Assembly (NCBI GenBank): GCA_937873575.1
Contig: CALMPK010000185.1
Span: 1 to 40,331, forward strand
DNA: 40,331 bases
Reading direction: 5' to 3'
From: an uncultured Hyphomicrobiaceae bacterium
Lineage (GTDB): Bacteria; Pseudomonadota; Alphaproteobacteria; Rhizobiales; Hyphomicrobiaceae
The notes below the pieces were generated by a model. The model ran no database searches and had not been told where the DNA came from. It was given only the letters and a program-made list of their open reading frames with translations. Shown here piece after piece: positions 25,302 through 33,103 of the stretch. The position numbers and the translations under genes were made by a program. How positions within the stretch are numbered: position 1 is the first letter of the stretch; each line of letters starts with the position of its first letter.

Positions 25302-25892
25302 CTACAGATAGGAGATGATCGGCGCGTGCTCGACGTATTCGCTTTCAGGTCCCTCGATGAGCCTCGCTACCCGGAACATCTGCCCGTCCGATCCGTAGAC
25401 TCTGTGCGCTATCGAATACAGCGATCGCGCGACACCGTCACAAGTTCGGAAACCGGGCGCGAAGCTTGGTGCGGCGTTGGTGTGGACGGGGCGCTTGAAG
25501 AAGGCATCCAATCCGCCCTCGCCGCGAGCCTCGTCGATCAGCGCTTGCATGTAGGGTTCGGGCGCGAAGCGTTCCATATGAACGCCCATCAACTCTGACT
25601 GCTCTACCTTGAGCAGGGAGGCAATGGACGGCGAAAGCATCAAGAACCTGTGCTTGTCGTCGAACAGCATCAAATGCTCTGTCGACGTTTGCACAAGAGC
25701 GAGAACTGCGGTGTCGGCTGGCGGCGGGGCAATCGTCGCAAGCTCCCGGCGCATCCAGAGTTGCGGGGTGCCTTGTCCCGCTTCCCATCGCACGATCGTC
25801 TTTGGGGAGACGCCCCACCTTTCGGCAAGCTGTTCTTGAGTGATTGAATGGTGTTTCCGAAAGGCGCGAAGTTGCGCACGTGAATCGATCAC
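25302..25892 (-). CDS. XRE-type helix-turn-helix and PAS domain regulator
   Basis: About 196 residues from a GTG at 25892 (VIDSRAQLRAFRKHH); a GTG at 25919 or TTG at 25925 would extend it by 9 or 11 residues, and the ribosome site does not settle this. Residues about 3-50 form an XRE-type helix-turn-helix ('SITQEQLAERWGVSPKTIVRWEAGQGTP'). Residues about 70-190 resemble a PAS fold ('TSTEHLMLFDDKHRFLMLSPSIASLLKVEQSELMG'), suggesting small-ligand or redox sensing. It is divergent from a tiny membrane protein gene across an AT-rich gap. With the IS remnant downstream it may be acquired DNA. Confidence 0.8.
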   Translation of the reverse strand: MIDSRAQLRAFRKHHSITQEQLAERWGVSPKTIVRWEAGQGTPQLWMRRELATIAPPPADTAVLALVQTSTEHLMLFDDKHRFLMLSPSIASLLKVEQSELMGVHMERFAPEPYMQALIDEARGEGGLDAFFKRPVHTNAAPSFAPGFRTCDGVARSLYSIAHRVYGSDGQMFRVARLIEGPESEYVEHAPIISYL

Positions 25893-26007
25893 AGCCCCAC
25901 CTGCATAGATCTTTCCCACCGTCAAGGACGGCTGGGTGTCCTTTTACTTTTTTGGCAAAACAACAAAAATCAGGAGTAACGACAACTTCAGCCTGAGGAA
26001 TGAAGCG

Positions 26008-26190
26008 ATGCTCGAATCACTAGGATGGCCGTTCTTAAATTACATCATCCTCGGTGTTCTAGGCAGCTCGGGATTACTTTTTTGCGGGATCATGTTGGCT
26101 GCGTATGCCTCAGGAATGGCACGAGATCGCAGTCGTGACCGCGCTAAGGAGCTATCCGCAACTTTCGACACCGACATCGAGCAAGAGTAA
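26008..26190 (+). CDS. Small single-pass membrane protein
   Basis: A 60-residue protein started at the ATG at 26008, with GAGGAA about 10 nt upstream; the frame is open from 25936 but that part is AT-rich non-coding-like DNA. Residues about 8-35 ('FLNYIILGVLGSSGLLFCGIMLAAYASG') form one long membrane helix, followed by a charged cytoplasmic-type tail ending IEQE. I do not recognise a family. It is divergent from the XRE-PAS regulator, which may control it. Confidence 0.55.
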   Translation: MLESLGWPFLNYIILGVLGSSGLLFCGIMLAAYASGMARDRSRDRAKELSATFDTDIEQE

Positions 26191-26582
26191 GCGACATCCT
26201 AGGCGCACACCGGCTCTGGAGCCGCTCGAGCCTTGACGGTTTATTGAGAATGCCGACGTGATTGCCGACCGCTCTCTCGATGTCTCTCGTGGGTCTTGGT
26301 CGTGTGAGAACGCCACGTTGGGATGTTGGACCGGCCGTTGGTCGATGTGGCAGTGCGGCGGCTTCCTTTCGCGGGCTGGTTGAGGACGAAATCAGCCCTG
26401 ATGCAATCCTGAGGCTCTGCCGGGCATGTGCGGAGGCGCGGAGCCGCCGCAGTTGCGCGCGATAGGCCGGTTACGCGCTGAGGGGCAAGGTCACAAGGAA
26501 AACGAGAACAAGTGCCGCCACCGCTGCACGCGCATTCCCGAGGGGCAGGGTCTCGTTCAATGACACCGGCGGCGAAATGCAA
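26191..26582. other. Intergenic region without convincing gene
   Basis: About 390 bp after the small membrane protein gene. Open frames exist on both strands but are Arg/Ser-rich translations of GC-rich DNA with no ribosome sites or family character. Confidence 0.5.
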
Positions 26583-26609
26583 TCGCCGCGCGGCACTGCC
26601 GCGCGGCGA
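26583..26609 (-). terminator. Strong GC hairpin downstream of the RfbF-like gene
   Basis: TCGCCGCGCGGC and GCCGCGCGGCGA form a perfect 12-bp stem around the 3-nt loop ACT. It lies about 100 bp past the stop of the leftward nucleotidyltransferase gene. On the minus strand only TTGCATTTC follows, so the T tract is weak; it may be a terminator or an RNA-stabilising hairpin. Confidence 0.5.
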
Positions 26610-26710
26610 ATAGGTTCGATGTCCGTCCGAAGCGGCGGTAGTCTGGAGCTGCCGGGCAGGTCCGGAGACCATGTGCGGCGGCGGCCCCGCGCTACGGCGA
26701 CAGCAAGTGC

Positions 26711-27520
26711 TTACTCACCCGCTTCGACACGCGTGGTGGTGATGGCCGCCCGGTTGCGCAGCCACGGCATCTCGCCGCGCTCGACCATTTCTTCCAGCAC
26801 CTGTTTGTCGCGCAGGGTATCCATGGCGCGGAAAAAGCCCGTGTGGCGATAGGCGAGCAGCTCGCCTGCATCGATGAGCCGGCGGAACGGTTCGTTCACC
26901 AGTTCCTCGCCCTCGTTGATGTAGTCGAAGATCCGATTGCGGAAAACGAAGAAGCCGCCGTTCACCCAGATCTCGGAGTCCTGGCTCGGACGCAACCGCT
27001 GGACCTGACCGTCACCGTCGAACTCGACGAGATGGAACGTCAGCGGCGGTCGTACTGCGAGGAAGCAGGCGGTCTTGCCCGTCTCCTCGAGCAGGTCGAT
27101 CATCTTCTGCACGGGAACGTCCGAGAGGCCGTCGCTGTAGTTGGCGAGGAACATCTCCTCGTTCTTGACGTGCTCGCGCACCGCCATCAGCCGCTGGCCG
27201 ATATTGCGCCAGATACCGCTGTCGACGAGCGTGACGCGCCAGTCCGACGGGGCGTCGCCGATGATCTCGACTTTGCGGCCCGCATCCGAAATCACGCAGT
27301 CCGAAAAGGCGGCGTGCTTCCAGTTGAGGAAGAATTCCTTGATCGTGTTCGCCTTGTACCCAAGGCAGAGCACGAAATCCTGATGCCCCTGCTGGCTGTA
27401 GGACTTCATCAGGTGCCACAGGATCGGCTGCTGGCCGACCGGTATCATCGGCTTCGGAATGCTCTCAGAATATTCGCGAATGCGCGTACCGAGACCACCA
27501 CAGAACAGAACGACCTTCAT
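26711..27520 (-). CDS. Sugar nucleotidyltransferase, glucose-1-phosphate cytidylyltransferase-like (RfbF family)
   Basis: A 269-residue enzyme that would activate a hexose-1-phosphate as a CDP-(or other NDP-)sugar. The signature GGLGTRIREYSESIPKPMIP opens the protein, 'PILWHLMKSYSQQGHQDFVLCLGYK' follows, 'NYSDGLSDV' carries the metal-binding Asp, and 'GGFFVFRNRIFDYI' and 'RHTGFFRAMDTLRDK' match RfbF-like enzymes. The ATG at 27520 has GGAG upstream; the GTG at 27532 overlaps that site and is unlikely. No CDP-glucose dehydratase gene is nearby. It is placed downstream of the chain-length gene on the same strand and begins the exopolysaccharide locus. Confidence 0.88.
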   Translation of the reverse strand: MKVVLFCGGLGTRIREYSESIPKPMIPVGQQPILWHLMKSYSQQGHQDFVLCLGYKANTIKEFFLNWKHAAFSDCVISDAGRKVEIIGDAPSDWRVTLVDSGIWRNIGQRLMAVREHVKNEEMFLANYSDGLSDVPVQKMIDLLEETGKTACFLAVRPPLTFHLVEFDGDGQVQRLRPSQDSEIWVNGGFFVFRNRIFDYINEGEELVNEPFRRLIDAGELLAYRHTGFFRAMDTLRDKQVLEEMVERGEMPWLRNRAAITTTRVEAGE

Positions 27521-27688
27521 GCTACGCTCCACGCGCTAGAATGGCTCGGACTTGAGTTCGGCCGAAAAGCAGCCCGAAACCGCCTTTCTGCATTTCTGGT
27601 CCACGCAAGGTCCGAAGGTCTCACGCGGGCCATAGCGCCGCAAATGCGGGCGCCAGTGAAAGTAAATGTTAAGGTTGCCTCACCCCGC

Positions 27689-29941
27689 TTATTGCCGAAC
27701 GGATTGGCGAACGCGCGCACCGTCGCTCTGGTAATCGCCGAACCTCGGCCCCTTGTAGGAATCGAGGGCCTTCAAAGCGTCGGCATCGACCTTGTTGAGA
27801 ACGACGCTGGTCAAGCGTTCGCGAACGCCTTCGACCTCGAGCATCGCATCCTGGACCAGCCGCGACTTGGTCTGTCCCCACTCGACCACGAGCACGAACT
27901 GATCGACGTGATGCTCGAACATCTTGATGTCGACGACCGACATGATCGGCGGTGCTTCGATGATGACGAAGTCGTACTGCTCACGCGCGGCGAGCAGCAG
28001 ATCCTCCATCAGCGGCGACCCCAGAAGCTCGGCGGCGTTCTCCAGCCGGCCGGCGACCGGACACGGCAGAATGTCGACCCCAGAGCGCTTGCGCTTCACC
28101 ACCAGCGATGCGAGCCGCGAAGGATCCTCGAGTGCCTCGAGAAGACCTTCCGTCGCGCGCGGAGCAAGCTTCCGGCTGAGGCTGCGCCAGTGGAAATCCC
28201 CGTCGATCACGAGCACGCGCCGCTTGGCGCCTGCCGCCATGATCGCACCGAGGTTCGTTGCGATCACCGACTTGCCTTCCTGCGGTACCGCCGATGCGAC
28301 ACAGACGATGGTGCCGCGATTGCGCTCCTGCCGGCTGACGATCGCCACCCGCACGTTGCGCAAGGCTTCCGTGAAGCGCGAGAACGGCGCGTCGATGACG
28401 TGCTCCTCGATAAGCCCTACACCCGCACTCGCGGAATTCGTGTGTGCGCCGGAGCCCACCTCGACAGCAGGAACGACGGCGCAATATGCATCCGTGAGCT
28501 GGCGAATCTGACTCGGCATGCGGATCACGCCGGAAAGGAGCTCGCGACCGAGAGCCGCCCCGAGGCCCATCATCAGACCGAGCGACAGACCGCCGGCCAT
28601 CACGATCAGCATCTTGCGTGACGCCTTCTGCAGCGGCGGCGCCGCGCGAGTGATGATGCGCGCGTCCTGGCCGACCGTGTCGTCGTTCTTGCCGACTTCG
28701 TTGAAGCGCTTGAGCGTGCTGTCATAGGCACTGCGCAGGGCTTCCGCCGTTCCCTCGAGCTCCCGCATCTTCACCTTGGCATCGCTTTCGACCGCGCCAT
28801 TACCGTTGGCGAGTTGCGAGAGCGTGGAGACGAGTTCCTCGCTGCGGGCCTTGGCCAGCTCGAAATCACTGCGGGCGATGCGCCGTTGCTCATCGCGGAT
28901 GGCTTGGCTGAGTTGGTCCAGCCTTCTCTTCAGCTTGATCGACACGGAATGGTTCGGGCCAACACGGCTCTCGATCTCCGCGGCACGCGCGGAGTACTCG
29001 AAGTACTGCGTTCGCAGTTTCAAGACGACGTCGTTGTCGGCGACCCGCGGTACCGCGGCGCCCTCCCGCGGGAGATGATCGAGCAGCTCGACGCGCGCCT
29101 TCGCCTCGGCCATGGCCGTGCGCGATTGGGAAAGCTGGATATTGAGGCCAGAAATCTGATCGATCGGACCGCCGAACTTGCCGCTCGAGAGCAGGTTGTT
29201 GGAGATCCGGAACTCCTGAAGAACGCGCTCGGCATCCGCAGCCTGGAGCTTCAGCTCACCGAGCCGATCCTTGAGCATGTTGCTGGCGAGGCGCGTGGAT
29301 TTGAACTTCGCATCGCGGTTGGCCGCGATGTAGCCGTCCGCGACGGCATTGGCGATCGCGGCGGCCTTCTCCGCATCCTCGGATGCAAAGGTGACGCTGA
29401 TGACGTTCTGCACATCCTCGCGCAGCACGGTGAGGCGCTTCAAGAATGTCTCGACGGCAAGACGCTCGAGTCGGCTCTCCTCCGCCGAGCGGTCGGGGGG
29501 ATCGAAGCCGAGCAAGTCCTTGATGCCGTCCAGCAGACCGCCACGTTCCGTGCTGTCATTCGCACGCACTCCGACGAATTCCCGGTCGCGCGTGAGCTTC
29601 ATCGACCGAACGATCGGGATGATGATGCTCTCCGAGGAGAGAATGTAGAGCTGACCGCCCGTCTCGCTATCCTCGATGACGGGCTGGTCGATGATCTTGT
29701 TGGTCTGCAGGTAGCGGTTGATGCTGCGGTCGATGAGAATTCGAGCGCTGCTCTTGTAAAGGGACGGAGTGAGAGTTGCATAGGCGGCGACCGCAGCGAG
29801 GCCGATCAGAAATCCCACAAGAGGGAACATCCAGTTGCGCCGGAGTATCCCGAGAAGAAACGGAATGTTCAGGTCCTGGACGAAGCTCGGCTGCGGCGTG
29901 GCCGGCAATGGAACAGCGGTATGGGCATCGAACGACTGCAT
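27689..29941 (-). CDS. Polysaccharide co-polymerase with BY-kinase domain (Wzc/GumC/ExoP type)
   Basis: A 750-residue inner-membrane protein controlling polysaccharide chain length and export. A Wzz domain begins at about residue 25, with a first membrane helix ('NWMFPLVGFLIGLAAVAAYATL'), a long periplasmic coiled-coil part (about 200-420) and a second helix near 'MLIVMAGGLSLGLMMGLGAALG'. The cytoplasmic P-loop kinase has Walker A 'SAVPQEGKSVIATNLG' (about 545), A' 'VLVIDGDF' and B 'YDFVIIEAPPI'. The C-terminus has only two tyrosines (in DSYKGPRFGDY), so a typical Tyr cluster is poor. The ATG at 29941 has GAGGT upstream; the frame extending to 30298 looks like leader DNA. Its partner exporter (Wza-like) is not in the window. 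Confidence 0.92.
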   Translation of the reverse strand: MQSFDAHTAVPLPATPQPSFVQDLNIPFLLGILRRNWMFPLVGFLIGLAAVAAYATLTPSLYKSSARILIDRSINRYLQTNKIIDQPVIEDSETGGQLYILSSESIIIPIVRSMKLTRDREFVGVRANDSTERGGLLDGIKDLLGFDPPDRSAEESRLERLAVETFLKRLTVLREDVQNVISVTFASEDAEKAAAIANAVADGYIAANRDAKFKSTRLASNMLKDRLGELKLQAADAERVLQEFRISNNLLSSGKFGGPIDQISGLNIQLSQSRTAMAEAKARVELLDHLPREGAAVPRVADNDVVLKLRTQYFEYSARAAEIESRVGPNHSVSIKLKRRLDQLSQAIRDEQRRIARSDFELAKARSEELVSTLSQLANGNGAVESDAKVKMRELEGTAEALRSAYDSTLKRFNEVGKNDDTVGQDARIITRAAPPLQKASRKMLIVMAGGLSLGLMMGLGAALGRELLSGVIRMPSQIRQLTDAYCAVVPAVEVGSGAHTNSASAGVGLIEEHVIDAPFSRFTEALRNVRVAIVSRQERNRGTIVCVASAVPQEGKSVIATNLGAIMAAGAKRRVLVIDGDFHWRSLSRKLAPRATEGLLEALEDPSRLASLVVKRKRSGVDILPCPVAGRLENAAELLGSPLMEDLLLAAREQYDFVIIEAPPIMSVVDIKMFEHHVDQFVLVVEWGQTKSRLVQDAMLEVEGVRERLTSVVLNKVDADALKALDSYKGPRFGDYQSDGARVRQSVRQ

Positions 29942-30313
29942 TAAAGATACCTCGGCCCGTAAAGGCGGCTTGCTGCGTCTTAGCGAGTGGCGCTGCGCCG
30001 AATGGGAATGGCGGTCTCGCCGATCAGGAATGCAAGGAGCCGGCCACAATCCCGGGCCGTTTTCGATGCGCACGGCTTTGCAATTGCTTAACCATCGGCG
30101 CGCCGGCCGGCTGTTTGCCCGCACCCGGAATGATAGAAACGGGCCGCGCATCACCGGCCTCGGACGGATGCCGGAAATCGGCCCGATCCTTGCGACCATC
30201 CCGGTATGCGGAGCTTCGAGAAGCGTTCCGATGGCGTGGGCCGGCACCTTCTTTTCCGGCGTTCTCGATCGCGCGGTGGTGATGTCGCGCGATTGCATTG
30301 CCGGTAGAGATCG
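29942..30313. other. Divergent intergenic region of the exopolysaccharide locus
   Basis: About 370 bp between the leftward Wzc-like and rightward GT4 genes, so it should hold promoters for both. I see no good sigma-70 or sigma-54 match and no gene; GGCGCGCCGGCCGGC near 30097 is GC-rich and self-complementary but has no clear role. Confidence 0.45.
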
Positions 30314-31588
30314 ATGAGCCCAGAGCGCCTCAAAATCCTGTTCGTCTCACAGATGCCCGCCAGCCCGCCCCGCTTCGGCGCGCAGGCGCGCATTCACGGC
30401 CTGATGACCGATCTAGCGCAACGCCACGAGCTCACGGCCGTGATGCTGCTCGACGACGAGTTCGACGCCGACGAATGCCGGCAAGCCATGCAGGCGTACT
30501 GTCACGAGGTGGTGCTGGTTCCGAACCCAAACGGCGGCGAGGGACTTTCGAAGCGCCTGCTGCAATTGCGATCGGTGGCGTCGACGACAAGCTACGAACG
30601 GCTTCGCGTCACCGTGCCGGCGCTTCAGCGAGAGCTCGACCGTGTCCTGCGCGCCAAGCGCTTCGACATCGTCAATCTCGAGTTCCCGTTCCTCGCTCAC
30701 TGCAATCTGCGTCAGGCCCCCGCCGGAGAGCAGCCGCCCCGTGTCGTGGTCGATTCCCATAACGTCGAGTACGACCTCGCCCGGCAGTATGCGCGCGGCA
30801 GCAAGAGTCTCGAACGCCGCCTCTATTACGGGGCCAATTGGCGCAAGCTTCAGCGCGAGGAATTAAGGGCCTATCGCGAAGCCGACGGCCTCTGCCTGTG
30901 CAGCGCCGCCGACCAGCAGCGCGTCGCGGGCGACGTCGGCGGCGTGCGCACTGTCGTCATCCCGAATGCGGCAGATACGAGCTTCTACCAGCCACGCCAG
31001 GAGGACCCGTCTCCCGATGGGCGCACCATAGTCTTCTTCGGCCTGCTCTCCTACGTGCCGAACATCGATGGCGTCATCCACTTCGTCGAACGCATCTGGC
31101 CGCGCATCGCCGCCGCACATCCCGACGCGCGCTTCAAGGTCATTGGCGGACGTCCGCCGCAATCGCTGCTTGCGCTCGCTGGTCCGCGCATCGAGTTCAC
31201 CGGCTTCGTTCCCGATCTGCGCCCGCACCTCGCGGAAGCGGCGGCGGTGGTCGTTCCCCTGCGGCTCGGCGGCGGAACGCGCCTGAAGATCGTGGAAGCG
31301 GCCGCGATGGGTAAGGCGATCGTCTCGACGACGCTCGGTGCGGAAGGCATCGAGGCTGTTCCTGGCCGCGACCTTTTCCTCGCGGACGAGCCCGAAGCGT
31401 TCGCGGATACCGTGAACCGCTTGCTGGACGACCAGACGCTCACCGCTCGCGTCGGCCAGTCGGCGCGCGCGTTAGCCATCCAGCGCTATTCGTGGAGCGG
31501 GGCCGCACGCGCGCTCGAAACGCTCTACCGCACGGTTCTCGATGGCGAGGCCGATCGCGCCTCTCAATCGCGCGAGGCGGCCGAATAA
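30314..31588 (+). CDS. Glycosyltransferase family 4 protein
   Basis: A 424-residue GT-B enzyme expected to add one sugar to a lipid-linked repeat unit on the cytoplasmic face. The N-terminal domain opens 'LKILFVSQMPASPPRFGAQARIHGL'. The C-terminal donor domain contains 'VFFGLLSYVPNIDGVIHFVERIWP', 'ARFKVIGGRPP', 'VPLRLGGGTRLKIVEAAAMGKAIVSTTLGAEGI' with the E-x7-E-like donor motif of GT4. GGTAGAG precedes the ATG. Its sugar specificity cannot be read. It converges on the acyltransferase gene with 49 bp between stops. Confidence 0.92.
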   Translation: MSPERLKILFVSQMPASPPRFGAQARIHGLMTDLAQRHELTAVMLLDDEFDADECRQAMQAYCHEVVLVPNPNGGEGLSKRLLQLRSVASTTSYERLRVTVPALQRELDRVLRAKRFDIVNLEFPFLAHCNLRQAPAGEQPPRVVVDSHNVEYDLARQYARGSKSLERRLYYGANWRKLQREELRAYREADGLCLCSAADQQRVAGDVGGVRTVVIPNAADTSFYQPRQEDPSPDGRTIVFFGLLSYVPNIDGVIHFVERIWPRIAAAHPDARFKVIGGRPPQSLLALAGPRIEFTGFVPDLRPHLAEAAAVVVPLRLGGGTRLKIVEAAAMGKAIVSTTLGAEGIEAVPGRDLFLADEPEAFADTVNRLLDDQTLTARVGQSARALAIQRYSWSGAARALETLYRTVLDGEADRASQSREAAE

Positions 31589-31637
31589 CCACCGTCGACC
31601 TACCGCGGTTCCCTCGCTGCTATCGGATCGATTAGCG

Positions 31638-32939
31638 CTATTCGCCCGCCACCGGCATCGATGCGGCTTTCCCCTGCGCGCCGACGCGAGACCGTGCCGC
31701 CGGCGCCTGCTCCGCAAGAGACTGTTCCCCCGCGGCATGAGCGGAGAAGTGGCGCTTCATGTCGAGGAAGCGCTTCTCGAAGTACTCGAAGCTCACGTAT
31801 GCGATCGCCAGTGAAGCACCCATGCCGACTGCCGCCTGCAACGCCATCGCGGCGGTATGCGAGCCGATCCACGCGGCGACCGCGAGCTCCGTCTTGTTGG
31901 CGCTGAAATAGTACGAGATGAAGTGGTGATACACGTAGAGGCCGTAGCTGTACGTTCCGAGGAACGTCAGCGTCCGGCCCGAGAATACTCTTGCGACTAG
32001 TGAAGGTGCGGGTGCGGTGATCGCCCACAGCAGCAGGCACGCGAGCAGCACCTGAATAAGCCCGGCCCTGAATCCCATCACGTAGACATCGCCCTGACCC
32101 GCATGGCGGCTCCATGCGAACGACGCGACGAAGAGCGCGCCCGCGATGAGCGCCACGCGGGGCATGGCTCGCATCAACCATTCGAGCCCGCCCCGTTGGC
32201 GTACGACGACGGCCATTGCCGCACCGAGGGCAAGGCCATCGAGCCGGAACGGTGTCAGCACGTAGGTCGTCCACCAGCTCAAGCCCGCGCCCAGTCCCAA
32301 GATGCGGCCGGCGAACGCCGCGACCGCGAGACCGAGGCTGACCGCGACGAGCAAACGCGGCCGTCGCACGAGGGCATAAACGACGAAGGGCCAGAACAGA
32401 TAGAAGTGCTCCTCGATGGCGAGAGACCAGAAGTGTTGCAGATACGAGAACGACCATTCGCCCGCGAGCGCTATGTGCACATTCACCGCGTAGAGCCAGG
32501 CCCACGCCTGGCGGTCGAGAAGGGTATCGAGCGTCGGGCCGCGCAACATCGGTACAAGCGGGGCAACGAGGAAGACGAGGATCAGGACGCCGTAGTAGAG
32601 CGGGAAAATGCGGAGCACGCGGCGCATGTAGAAGTTCCGGAAGTACCGCGGGTTCTCCCGTGAATCATAGAGGATGCCCGTGATGAGAAATCCGGACAGA
32701 ACGAAGAAGAGCTCTACCCCATACGAGCCGTAGTTGGTCGCGCGGACGACGATCTGCTCAATCGTGTTCGTCGGTTGCACGCCGCCGATGAAATGGAAGA
32801 GCAGCACCATGAGAACGGCGAGGCCGCGCACACCGTCGAGCGTCGGCAGACGCCGGCCGAGATCGATGCCCCGCCCGGCGTCCTGTCCACCAGCTCCCAC
32901 TCGATCGCATCTATCGGAACCAAGGCGTGTCGTCGCCAT
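31638..32939 (-). CDS. Acyltransferase family 3 (OafA/YrhL-like) membrane protein
   Basis: A 433-residue integral membrane O-acyltransferase with about ten helices. It begins with a hydrophilic N-terminus and the family signature 'LDGVRGLAVLMVLLFHF'; 'FYMRRVLRIFPLYYGVL' and 'HFWSLAIEEHFYLFWPFV' are the conserved R-x10-type and H/E motifs. Such enzymes transfer acetyl or other acyl groups to cell-surface sugars, here probably the polymer made by this locus. The C-terminal cytoplasmic tail ('SAHAAGEQSLAEQAPAARS') is Ala-rich. It stands alone between convergent GT4 and the upstream beta-helix gene on the same strand. Confidence 0.93.
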   Translation of the reverse strand: MATTRLGSDRCDRVGAGGQDAGRGIDLGRRLPTLDGVRGLAVLMVLLFHFIGGVQPTNTIEQIVVRATNYGSYGVELFFVLSGFLITGILYDSRENPRYFRNFYMRRVLRIFPLYYGVLILVFLVAPLVPMLRGPTLDTLLDRQAWAWLYAVNVHIALAGEWSFSYLQHFWSLAIEEHFYLFWPFVVYALVRRPRLLVAVSLGLAVAAFAGRILGLGAGLSWWTTYVLTPFRLDGLALGAAMAVVVRQRGGLEWLMRAMPRVALIAGALFVASFAWSRHAGQGDVYVMGFRAGLIQVLLACLLLWAITAPAPSLVARVFSGRTLTFLGTYSYGLYVYHHFISYYFSANKTELAVAAWIGSHTAAMALQAAVGMGASLAIAYVSFEYFEKRFLDMKRHFSAHAAGEQSLAEQAPAARSRVGAQGKAASMPVAGE

Positions 32940-33103
32940 CGGGCGTATCCTATTGGGTTCGCGCGTTCGAGACGACTGCCGCGCGGACGAAAGATCTAGC
33001 GGTCAACTCGCCCCCTCGTGCGAACAAACTCGCGGCCTGGTTACCCATCGCCGACCGGATAGTAAGAACCAGCGCCGTGCTCATCGCTCCCTGCCGCTTC
33101 TGG

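Noticed and set aside
26843-28621. 592-residue + strand frame opposite the RfbF-like and Wzc-like genes
   Set aside because: It spans two well-supported genes on the other strand and has no recognisable domain.
29942-30298. N-terminal extension of the Wzc-like protein to 30298
   Set aside because: The 119 extra residues have no family similarity and cover the divergent promoter region; the ATG at 29941 has a good ribosome site and starts the Wzz domain correctly.
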